Made by a program: the position numbers and the translations under genes
The notes under the pieces: generated by a model
Seen by the model: the letters and a program-made list of their open reading frames with translations, nothing else
Databases searched by the model: none
Told to the model about the DNA's origin: nothing
Assembly: GCA_002412715.1 (NCBI GenBank)
Contig: DHVP01000006.1
Span: forward strand, 1-64,000
DNA from: Deltaproteobacteria bacterium UBA5205
GTDB taxonomy: Bacteria > Desulfobacterota > Syntrophorhabdia > Syntrophorhabdales > Syntrophorhabdaceae
Length of the DNA: 64,000 nucleotides
Reading direction: 5' to 3'
Part shown: piece by piece, positions 57,572 to 64,000 of the stretch
Layout: each line of letters opens with the position of its first letter
How positions within the stretch are numbered: the stretch's first letter is position 1

Positions 57572-59182
57572 TTACTTGTATATTCCACACCCCAGGTAGA
57601 CGTCCCCTACCCGCTGGCAGTAGGTTGTTTTTTCCAGGATTTTACCGGTGACCGGGTTTATCCATTTGTAGTCGCTCCAACCCTTGCCCTGCGTCCTCGC
57701 AACGTCCGTGATCTCCTTCATGAAGTATTTCCCGTCGGCGTCCTTCAGTTCGAGCATGGCCTTGCCGACAAGCCTGGCGTTCTGCCCGTGGGCGACAGTC
57801 ACGCCATCCATGGTATTCACAAAAATGTAGAGATCGCCCTTAACGAAACGTCCATGTGGGTCGCTTATTTCTGCATATACTTTTTTGGCGTCGCTGGAAT
57901 TCTTCAGGTAGCCGGCTGCCTTTTCCACAAAAAGCACCACCTCCTCCCTGCTGACCGACGGCATCTCGGAGACGGCACGGTCCTGTAATTTAAACTGGTT
58001 CCCGAGCCTGTTCAACTCCAGCGACAGGGCGGACAGGTTGGAGGACGCTTCGGCGTTCTCCGATATGTTCCTGGCCGCCGTGTCCATTATCCTGGATATC
58101 TTCTGTATGTTGTTGTTGATCTCGTTTGTCGTGGCGCTCTGTTCTTCGGATGCCACCGCGATCTGATTGATCTGCGCCGCCAGCGTATTGATCTGGTTCA
58201 ATATCTCCTTGAGGGCATTACCGGATTTTCCCGTCTCATTATTACCAATCTCCACCTCCTTGACGCCGCCCTCCATGGAGACCACGGCATTTTTCATCTC
58301 ATCCTGCATGGTCCGTATCGTCTCGCCGATCTGCTTCGTCGCACCCGTGGTTCTCTCGGCCAGTTTACGGACCTCATCGGCGACGACGGCAAATCCTCGT
58401 CCGTGTTCACCGGCCCTTGCCGCCTCAATGGCGGCATTGAGGGCCAGAAGGTTGGTCTGCTCGGCGATTTCGTTGATGATCCCGGCGATCTCCCCGATCT
58501 GGTCGGAACGCTCGCCCAGTTTATGGATGATAAGGGCCGATTCCTTGACCCTTTCGTCGATCCGGCCCATGCTCCGGATGATCTCCTGGATAATATTCTC
58601 ACCTGTCATCGCTGAATTGTTTGCGATCTCGGAACTCTTCGCGGCCGCGATGCAGTTGTTCGTAATCTCCGCCGCCGTGGCCGACATCTCTTCACTCGCC
58701 GTCGCTACGGAGGTGATCTCCATAACCACCACGTCCGCACCCCGTGCCATCTGGGTCGCTGTGGCATCAAGGGTATTGACGGCAAACGAGATCTCGTTGC
58801 TCCTTTCCGCAACCCCGGCCAGGGCGTCACTGAAATGCTCCACAAAGCTGTTGTAATTCTTGCCCATCCCACCGAATTCATTATCCGATGTACCATCCAG
58901 CCGTCTCGTGAGATCACCTTTTACAAGGATCTCGAGAGACTCCCCAATCTCTTTCAACGGCGCACGTACCTGACGGGCCATGCAATAACCCGCCAGAAGC
59001 ACAATGATAGCGGCGGCCAGAAATGCAAAGACCGTAAGGATGCCCGAAGAAGATGAGTCACTGCGTCCGCCGGCCGGTTGTAAATGGAATGCAATGCCCA
59101 GACCGATCAGAAAGACAGCGGCTGCATAAGGCCCAGCCATGACTTTTTGTGTGATAGACAAACTCCGCAGGAACGTTTTCAC
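57572..59182 (-). CDS. Methyl-accepting chemotaxis protein with C-terminal Cache domain
   Basis: 536 residues. Two membrane helices (about 15-33 and 48-70) are separated by only about 15 residues, so there is no periplasmic sensor. A HAMP-like region follows. The signalling hairpin contains the hallmark AEQTNLLALNAAIEAARAGE and GRGFAVVADEVRKLAERT. After about residue 395 comes a second domain: VVLFVEKAAGYLK, VYAEISDPHGRFVKGDLYIFV, TVAHGQNARLVGK and YCQRVGDVYLGCGIYK. This is a single Cache-like ligand-binding domain placed on the cytoplasmic C-terminus. It lacks a CheR-binding NWETF tail. Confidence 0.9.
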   Translation of the reverse strand: MKTFLRSLSITQKVMAGPYAAAVFLIGLGIAFHLQPAGGRSDSSSSGILTVFAFLAAAIIVLLAGYCMARQVRAPLKEIGESLEILVKGDLTRRLDGTSDNEFGGMGKNYNSFVEHFSDALAGVAERSNEISFAVNTLDATATQMARGADVVVMEITSVATASEEMSATAAEITNNCIAAAKSSEIANNSAMTGENIIQEIIRSMGRIDERVKESALIIHKLGERSDQIGEIAGIINEIAEQTNLLALNAAIEAARAGEHGRGFAVVADEVRKLAERTTGATKQIGETIRTMQDEMKNAVVSMEGGVKEVEIGNNETGKSGNALKEILNQINTLAAQINQIAVASEEQSATTNEINNNIQKISRIMDTAARNISENAEASSNLSALSLELNRLGNQFKLQDRAVSEMPSVSREEVVLFVEKAAGYLKNSSDAKKVYAEISDPHGRFVKGDLYIFVNTMDGVTVAHGQNARLVGKAMLELKDADGKYFMKEITDVARTQGKGWSDYKWINPVTGKILEKTTYCQRVGDVYLGCGIYK

Positions 59183-59266
59183 TATACCCCTCCTAATTAG
59201 TAACTCTCCTTTGTTTTTTATCGAAGATATGGAGTTCGGATTAAGAATAAAGATGGGGAAAAACCC

Positions 59267-59427
59267 AGGTGATAGGTAATGGGTTATAGGTTATTGGGAA
59301 AGGCATAATACATATAACCTGATGTGCGATAGCCTGTTGACTGTCCGGAAAAAGGTTGACCTTTAAAGAGAGGCATGGGGGAGCTTGGTCCCATTACCAT
59401 CATCTATTGCCTATCACCCATTTCCAT
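59267..59427. repeat. Dispersed hairpin repeat, copy E
   Basis: Left arm GGTGATAGGTAATGGGTTATAGG in two overlapping units (59269-59291), with a further GTTATTGGG. Right arm TTGCCTATCACCCATTTCC (59407-59425) complements the left arm in part. It lies between the pxpC stop and the MCP start, both on the minus strand. Confidence 0.65.
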
Positions 59428-60374
59428 TATTGCTTCTTACAGAAGAACGAAATTGCGTCCCTTCTTGCTCTCCAGAGGCGCTCGGCCTCTTCGATATCGA
59501 TGGACCTTAAAAGGACGCTGTCGCCGGGTTTTATGTGGGCCAGTCTCTCCATGTCGACATCGGCTACCGTGGCGAGGCGGGCATAATCGCCTATGGTCCT
59601 CTCGGTGAGATTGATGATGGGGAATCCGTCGGGCGGGATCTGGATCGTACCAGGGAGGATGCCTTCGGATATGATGCTTCGCCTGGCCTTCTTTTTGAAC
59701 ATGATCGGGTTTCCTTCCAGACGGATACCCGTCCTGTTAAGGCGTGACGCGGCGCTGAAAAGGGCCGCGTCCGTTCTCCTCTCCAGGAATCTGACAGATG
59801 CGGACGTGAAATGATCCGCCTCCGGCCCGGGTATGACCCTGACGATATGCGGTTCACGCATGGAGGGTATCATAGTGTCGGGAACACCGAGGAGTTGCGC
59901 CGGGTTATGGAGGTCTGTCAGGAGGATCCTGTCCCACTTCATGAGCGGTCTTCCGTGAAACCCGCCCAACTTGCATTCGAGGTTTATGGTGCGGCTCCCC
60001 ATCACAGGCTCGACATCGATGATCCCCGAAAAGGCGATATAGTAACGCAGGCCTTCCAGGACCTCCCGTACCCTCAGAATACTTCCCTTCCTTGCACGAT
60101 AGGCCGACCATGGGCGCAGGAGTTCATCGTCGAGGGTCGCTTTCACCCGTGCCCCCGTTATGGCGAAGGTCACCTCCTGTGAAAAGCACAGCCGAAGATC
60201 ATTTCCCATGACCTCGATTACGGGGGCGTCTTCCGGGTTTTGGAGAAGGAACCGGGCCATCGAGCATGCGAAACGATCAAGCTCTCGTGAGGACGGAACG
60301 CCTATATGCCCGTGGCCGTATCTGCCGCGGTCCACGATGATTGACAGGAAACCTGGCCCCATAACCTCTATCAT
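59427..60374 (-). CDS. pxpC: 5-oxoprolinase subunit C / biotin-dependent carboxyltransferase family
   Basis: 315 residues. KipA/PxpC pattern: MIEVMGPGFLSIIVDRGRYGHGHIGVPSSRELD, VIEVMGNDLRLCF, YYIAFSGIIDVEPVMGS and the C-terminal GYARLATV-type strand (in segments). With PxpA and PxpB it forms the bacterial 5-oxoprolinase that hydrolyses pyroglutamate with ATP; related proteins are urea carboxylase modules. Its ATG overlaps the pxpB stop by 4 bases. PxpA (LamB/YcsF family) is not in the window. Confidence 0.88.
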   Translation of the reverse strand: MIEVMGPGFLSIIVDRGRYGHGHIGVPSSRELDRFACSMARFLLQNPEDAPVIEVMGNDLRLCFSQEVTFAITGARVKATLDDELLRPWSAYRARKGSILRVREVLEGLRYYIAFSGIIDVEPVMGSRTINLECKLGGFHGRPLMKWDRILLTDLHNPAQLLGVPDTMIPSMREPHIVRVIPGPEADHFTSASVRFLERRTDAALFSAASRLNRTGIRLEGNPIMFKKKARRSIISEGILPGTIQIPPDGFPIINLTERTIGDYARLATVADVDMERLAHIKPGDSVLLRSIDIEEAERLWRARRDAISFFCKKQ

Positions 60375-61012
60375 GCCCGCACAAACCTCACGATATCTCC
60401 GAAGTTGAGCAGGCTGTAAGGCGCCTGTCCGGAATCAAAAAGCCTCGCCATCGTCCTGCCTATAATCCGCCAGCCGGCCGGCGATTCAAAGGGGTAAATA
60501 CCGGTCTGGAACTGCGCGATGCCAACCGACCCCTGGGGGACCTTGAGGACCGGCGTCTCCTGCCGGGGTACGTAGATCCGCCTGTCGAGCGTGCCCAGGT
60601 GGGGGAAACCGGGCATGAACCCCACCGCATAGACGCGATAGGTAACCGCCGAGTGGATTTCTATGACTTCTTCCGAGGAAAGCCCCGAATAGGAACAGAC
60701 AAAATCCATGTCCGGCCCGTAATCTCCGCCGTATCTAACGGGTATCTCAATCCGCTGCACCTCGGGAAGGGGCATCTTCTTCCAATCATCCTCAATCCCG
60801 GAGAGAAATGCCGACATATCATCGTATTCGATATGGTCCCTGTCAAAGTGGATAAGGCAGGATCTGAATGAAGGGATAATGTCGATCAGTCCCGTAATCT
60901 TCAACGATCTTACGTAGAGAAAAAAGCGACGCACCGCCTCTGCGGTCTCTTCATCCATCGCCGCGCCGAAGATGATCCTGACGCTCTGTTCACCGAAACG
61001 CTCGATTTTCAT
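60371..61012 (-). CDS. pxpB: 5-oxoprolinase subunit B (KipI family)
   Basis: 213 residues. KipI pattern: ERFGEQSVRIIFG, VRYGGDYGPDMDFVCSYSGLSSEEVIEIHSAVTY, VYAVGFMPGFPHLG, VPQGSVGIAQFQTGIYPFESPAGWRIIGRT (as separate short motifs). Partner of PxpC in pyroglutamate hydrolysis; Bacillus KipI also inhibits kinase KinA. ATG at 61012 is the family start (MKIERFG); the longer in-frame extension upstream is not conserved. Confidence 0.9.
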   Translation of the reverse strand: MKIERFGEQSVRIIFGAAMDEETAEAVRRFFLYVRSLKITGLIDIIPSFRSCLIHFDRDHIEYDDMSAFLSGIEDDWKKMPLPEVQRIEIPVRYGGDYGPDMDFVCSYSGLSSEEVIEIHSAVTYRVYAVGFMPGFPHLGTLDRRIYVPRQETPVLKVPQGSVGIAQFQTGIYPFESPAGWRIIGRTMARLFDSGQAPYSLLNFGDIVRFVRA

Positions 61013-61225
61013 GCCATCACACAGGACCGCCCGGGCGGGCCAGAAGGACCGGTGAAGGAGCAATTCAAGTCAGCTGTCGCACGCATGGTCTTGAATTTTA
61101 CCAGTCACGCTCTCAAGTTGCAAGTCTCAGCCTAAAAGGGTGTTAGTACCGGTCTCTGGCACGAAACGCGAAACCGTCTTTACATGGCCTCGGTCTTCTG
61201 CTATGTTTTGGAGACAAAACCAACC

Positions 61226-61621
61226 ATGGCAAGAACAGCAAAAAAAGCCGCACGGCCGATTAAAGGCGGACATAAAGCGGTCGATGCGGACAAGACAAGG
61301 CTCAGGAGATTTTTGTTCTTCTGGACACCCATCATCGCTATAGTTCTCATCGGGCTTTACGCGGCCGCGCTCGATCCGTCGAAACCGACGGGCAAGACCA
61401 TGGAGGCAACCGTTACCGGAAAAGATGCATCGGCGGCGGGACAATCCACCACATCGGCCACATACAAGATAAAACTGCAAAATGGTGAGGAAACCGTCCT
61501 CTTCATCCCCGAAAAACAGGTGCCATCACCATCGGGCCGCATCGTCGTTGAAGAATACACGACCACCCTTCTCAAGAAAAAAACGTACCGGTACCTGAGG
61601 ACTCTGCCGCCAGGGAAATAG
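61226..61621 (+). CDS. Membrane-anchored protein of unknown function
   Basis: 131 residues from ATG at 61226 (MARTAKKAARPIKGG). A basic N-terminus is followed by one membrane helix (about 30-48, FFWTPIIAIVLIGLYAAAL). The periplasmic part has two beta-like stretches (TYKIKLQNGEETVLFIPE, GRIVVEEYTTTLLKKKTYRYL). The start is chosen over one 14 codons upstream because basic residues typically precede such a helix; GGAG lies 12 bases before. No family recognised. It is divergent from pxpB. Confidence 0.6.
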   Translation: MARTAKKAARPIKGGHKAVDADKTRLRRFLFFWTPIIAIVLIGLYAAALDPSKPTGKTMEATVTGKDASAAGQSTTSATYKIKLQNGEETVLFIPEKQVPSPSGRIVVEEYTTTLLKKKTYRYLRTLPPGK

Positions 61622-61712
61622 GGAATAGAAAATGTCAGCATCCCGAACACGCATGCTGTGGCCAACGACCCAGGACACGGGGACGTCCCCGGTGGGCATG
61701 CGGTAGAAGGTG

Positions 61713-62075
61713 TTAATGTCCCTTCATCAATTCCTGGATCTTCCCGCTCATTTCGGGGAGCTTTTTCGTGATAGTCTCATAGACCCGACGGACATCTACG
61801 TTCTTGAAGCGTGCCGCCTTTCGGTCCCATCGACCGGTAACAGCGGGCCAATCGACGATGTCGAGCCCTCGTTTCCCCTCGGGCGGCATGGTATCCCACC
61901 TTTCCTTCATGATGGTCAGTCTCCTGACGGCCGTATCGATCTGAAGAGGATCCCCGGAAAATTTCTCATAGGGGATTGAAGCGAATTCTCCCGTGAGTTT
62001 GCCGGCAAGGTTTCCCATATCGTAGAGATATTGCCGGCTGAGATTCATTTTATCTTCTAATACAGGCGGTTTCAT
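61713..62075 (-). CDS. Small helical protein of unknown function
   Basis: 120 residues, soluble, mostly helical (NLSRQYLYDMGNLAGKL, LRRLTIMKERWDTMP, VYETITKKLPEMSGKIQELM). ATG follows AAAGGAGAC by 6 bases. Lies in a minus-strand run with a DUF1579 protein and a DUF72 protein. No family recognised. Confidence 0.6.
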   Translation of the reverse strand: MKPPVLEDKMNLSRQYLYDMGNLAGKLTGEFASIPYEKFSGDPLQIDTAVRRLTIMKERWDTMPPEGKRGLDIVDWPAVTGRWDRKAARFKNVDVRRVYETITKKLPEMSGKIQELMKGH

Positions 62076-62160
62076 GTTTGTCTCCTTTCAAGGGAAGATA
62101 TGACCTCACATCCATCCGACACCTGGGGTTTGCAGCCGTATTTCCCTTATATGTCCTTTC

Positions 62161-62667
62161 TCACCGCTTTCGCGTCATGGTCATCTCCATCACCTTATCC
62201 TGTTTGTCTCCGGAGATGAGATACATCTCGTATTCGATGGTGTTATCATCAACGGTCCGGCTTATGCTGCGCCAGATCGTAGGGCCCCGCACGGGATCGT
62301 CGTACCGGCTCTCCTGCGTCACCGTCCCGCCACCCCCATCGCTCGTTCCTTCGAAAAAGTAGACGCCCGTGCTCATTGAATCGATCCAGGCCGAGACGTA
62401 CTTCTTCGTATGATTATCATAGCCCAGTATGTTGATGCCCCTGAAGGTGCTTCCCATCATATCCCCCGTGTACTCCTGCTGAAGGTACCGGCCCCCGAGA
62501 AGCATTCTCTGTTCGCATGTCCCGGTACCTTCACTCGGGGGTCCACCGGGTTCCATCCATGCCTTCGTCTTTGTCTCCCATTTTCCTTCAAGGGCGGCCA
62601 GTCTCCTGTGAATCTCGCCGGGTGTTCCTATCCTCTCGTAGATTTCCATCATTTCCTTTGTGTCCAT
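62161..62667 (-). CDS. DUF1579-family protein
   Basis: 168 residues. DUF1579 pattern: LAALEGKWETKTKAW, an M-L-GGRYLQQEYTGDMMGSTFRGINILGYDNHTKKYVSAWIDSMSTG core (in short pieces: GGRYLQQEY, GILGYD-like, SAWIDS) and a final strand TMTRKR. It forms a beta-barrel related to lipocalin-like folds; function unknown. Preceded by AAGGAGGAGG. Confidence 0.8.
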   Translation of the reverse strand: MDTKEMMEIYERIGTPGEIHRRLAALEGKWETKTKAWMEPGGPPSEGTGTCEQRMLLGGRYLQQEYTGDMMGSTFRGINILGYDNHTKKYVSAWIDSMSTGVYFFEGTSDGGGGTVTQESRYDDPVRGPTIWRSISRTVDDNTIEYEMYLISGDKQDKVMEMTMTRKR

Positions 62668-62700
62668 AACCTCCTCCTTTAATACGTTAGTATGCTTCTT

Positions 62701-63441
62701 TCAATCATCCCCTGATGTATGGAAAGACCGGGGGGTCTCCTCGTCATGGACGAGTTCGTTGAAACGTGTGGCCATCGCGGGTCCTTTTGCACCTTCCTCG
62801 TGTTTGAAAAAGACAAACGCCCTCTCCCAGCCCTGCGACCGGACCGACCTCAGCCATTGCAGCAGGTCGGCATCCCCGTAATTGGGGCGGCGAAGGCGCA
62901 GATACCCCCAGGGCGCCGTAGAAAAGATCTTTTCCCCGGGGTTATCCTCGGAATCGGCGATACACAGACTGCATCCCTTTGCGCGAAGGAGGTCCAGGAT
63001 CTCGTCATCGAACCATGAACGGTTACGGAACTCGAATGCACAGGGCATACGGCGGGGAAGGATTTCGAGAAAGTTCTTCAGCGCCGCCGGGTCGGCGTGA
63101 AAACCGGGGGGAAACTGAAAGAGGACAGGTCCAAGCCGCGCACCCAGCACGGACAGCGTCTTGAAAAGGTGATTCGTCTGTTGGGTTACATCCCTCAGTC
63201 TCTTCAGGTGAGTTATCACTCCTGGCGCCTTGAATGCAAAAATGAAATCATCGGGAACCTGATCGGCCCAGGACATGAGAAGGTCCTCGGTAGGCATGCG
63301 GTAAAAGGTGTTGTTGATCTCCACAGTGCTTAAACGCTCCGAATAGTAACGGAGCATCTCCCCGGGGGATATTTTTTCCGGATAGAACAGTCCCTTCCAC
63401 TCTTTGTACCCGTATCCACTTGTGCCTGCACGGATATTCAT
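62701..63441 (-). CDS. DUF72-family protein (YecE-like TIM barrel)
   Basis: 246 residues. DUF72 pattern: RAGTSGYGYKEWKGLFYPE, YYSERLSTVEINNTFYRMP, FIFAFKAPGVITHLKRL, GPVLFQFPPGF, AFEFRNRSWF and a FFKHEEGAKGPAMATRFNEL end. Members are TIM barrels of unknown function, often near DNA repair genes. Its ATG overlaps the stop of the LigD-type ligase gene (ATGA), so the two are cotranscribed. Confidence 0.88.
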   Translation of the reverse strand: MNIRAGTSGYGYKEWKGLFYPEKISPGEMLRYYSERLSTVEINNTFYRMPTEDLLMSWADQVPDDFIFAFKAPGVITHLKRLRDVTQQTNHLFKTLSVLGARLGPVLFQFPPGFHADPAALKNFLEILPRRMPCAFEFRNRSWFDDEILDLLRAKGCSLCIADSEDNPGEKIFSTAPWGYLRLRRPNYGDADLLQWLRSVRSQGWERAFVFFKHEEGAKGPAMATRFNELVHDEETPRSFHTSGDD

Positions 63442-64000
63442 GGTGCCTTGCCCGTATCTTCGCCCCCGGCAGGGGGTTTTTCACGCATTACGTCACGGGC
63501 CGATTTATCGTCTCTCACACGAAGAAAGGTAGGCTGCCTCATGACGCCATCGGTGGTCCAACCGTGGAAATCCACCTCGCAGACCAGTTCCGGTTCCACC
63601 CATGTGACCGCCCTGTTCGTTTTCGGTTTTATTTTGAAGGGACAGGTCCGGCGAATGAGGGGTTCCAGTCTGCCACGGATCTCAGCCAGAGCCTTTACAC
63701 TGAATCCTCCGCCGGTATGACCGATGTATATCAGGTCGTCTTTTTCGTAAACGCCCAGAACAAGCGCTCCGAAGTGTTTTCTCAACCCCCCGGGTTCGGT
63801 GAATCCCCCGATCACCGCATCCTGGGTGTCGCGCGTCTTTACCTTGAGCCATTGCAGGCTCCGTTTGCCCGTCCGGTAGACGCTTCTTGAGTTCTTGGCA
63901 ACAATCCCTTCAAGCCCCTTCTCACTGACAACATTGAAGAAGGCGATACCATCCTTCCAGATGTGGTCGGTAAATCTGATGCCGGGGAGGGAAGGGAGAA
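63438..64000 (-). CDS. ligD: ATP-dependent DNA ligase (LigD-type), 5' end outside the window
   Basis: The minus strand is open from the window edge to the stop at 63438 (187 codons visible). Motifs visible are EGIVAKNSRSVYRTGKRSLQWLKVK (ligase motifs IV/V with EG-VAK and the W-K-K region), then DAVIGGFTEPGGLRKHFGALVLGVY, the OB-fold segment of LigD. LigD seals double-strand breaks with Ku in bacterial non-homologous end joining. The nucleotidyltransferase Lys and any polymerase or phosphoesterase domains are beyond the end, so the full architecture cannot be judged. Confidence 0.88.
   Translation of the reverse strand, partial: LPSLPGIRFTDHIWKDGIAFFNVVSEKGLEGIVAKNSRSVYRTGKRSLQWLKVKTRDTQDAVIGGFTEPGGLRKHFGALVLGVYEKDDLIYIGHTGGGFSVKALAEIRGRLEPLIRRTCPFKIKPKTNRAVTWVEPELVCEVDFHGWTTDGVMRQPTFLRVRDDKSARDVMREKPPAGGEDTGKAP

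Noticed and set aside
61127..61480. 117-codon minus-strand frame opposite the single-helix membrane protein gene
   Set aside because: Plus-strand frame has a plausible membrane protein; the minus-strand product is Cys/Gly/Arg-rich without structure.
1..64000. Search for CRISPR arrays, prophage, integrases or complete insertion sequences
   Set aside because: None found: no spaced direct repeats, no transposase or integrase motifs in any frame; only short palindromic elements.

Overview
The window is a gene-dense, roughly 55% GC chromosomal stretch from a Gram-negative, probably anaerobic bacterium. The protein content points to the former Deltaproteobacteria (Desulfobacterota), plausibly a Syntrophorhabdus-like syntroph. 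The evidence is a split F0 ATP-synthase operon (atpZ-atpI-atpB-atpE with no other subunits), NrpR nitrogen control beside an FMN glutamate synthase, LarB/LarC for the nickel-pincer cofactor, YqeC for selenium-dependent hydroxylases, an outer-membrane phospholipase, and many two-component and chemotaxis proteins. The taxon is an inference; no rRNA is present.

Layout. 1-4 kb: tRNA-Lys(CTT), a GAPDH C-terminal remnant, a UspA protein with a duplicated coiled-coil tail, an LDH-like dehydrogenase carrying a malate-type specificity residue, and a bacterial eRF1-like (baeRF) protein. 4-9 kb: an EEP-family hydrolase, HtrA protease, APS-kinase-like and aminoglycoside-phosphotransferase-like proteins, and a zinc ribbon. 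9-14.5 kb: an NtrC-type regulator divergent from a small exported protein with a good sigma-54 promoter, a PAS histidine kinase and a lone receiver. 14.6-16.4 kb: F0 subunits. 16.4-17.3 kb: a repeat-rich intergenic block with two perfect inverted repeats. 17.3-24.5 kb: an exported Lys/Pro-rich protein, uvrB-uvrC (UvrC lacks its HhH tail), a hybrid histidine kinase and an HDOD protein.

24.6-34.7 kb (+ strand): a stand-alone rplC, then queD-folE2 (first steps to preQ0), a lipoprotein, a DUF2007-like protein and yqeC, then a TPR-like protein, pepQ, efp, tmk, holB, ricT, metG and dciA. 34.7-41.6 kb (- strand): one long operon ffh-rpsP-khpA-rimM-trmD-SPOUT methyltransferase-rplS-rnhB-yraN-larB-larC. 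41.7-48.9 kb: a nagA-like gene, an SfsA-DUF123 fusion, pldA, a DUF1460 amidase, cspA, ampG, an HD protein and a methylmalonyl-CoA-epimerase-like protein. Several of these fit cell-wall recycling.

49-53 kb: a glutamate-synthase-like flavoprotein divergent from nrpR. Repeated CGGCAA-N2/4-TTGCCG palindromes around both genes look like NrpR operators. 53.5-57.6 kb: the most unusual locus, two tiny exported peptides sharing a DPPDPP motif followed by an exported 1151-residue TPR-CHAT putative cysteine protease. 57.6-64 kb: an MCP with its sensory Cache domain at the C-terminus, pxpC/pxpB, small proteins of unknown function, a DUF1579 protein, a DUF72 protein and a LigD-type DNA ligase cut by the window end.

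A family of dispersed, hairpin-forming intergenic repeats (GGTAATGGGTTATAGG-like arms) occurs at five gene ends. In two cases it supplies the stop codon of the preceding gene. Several genes (uvrB, ffh, queD, the TPR-like gene, sfsA) have promoter-like -10 boxes only 5-17 nt from the start codon and no Shine-Dalgarno, suggesting leaderless transcripts. No CRISPR array, prophage, integrase or intact IS element was seen.
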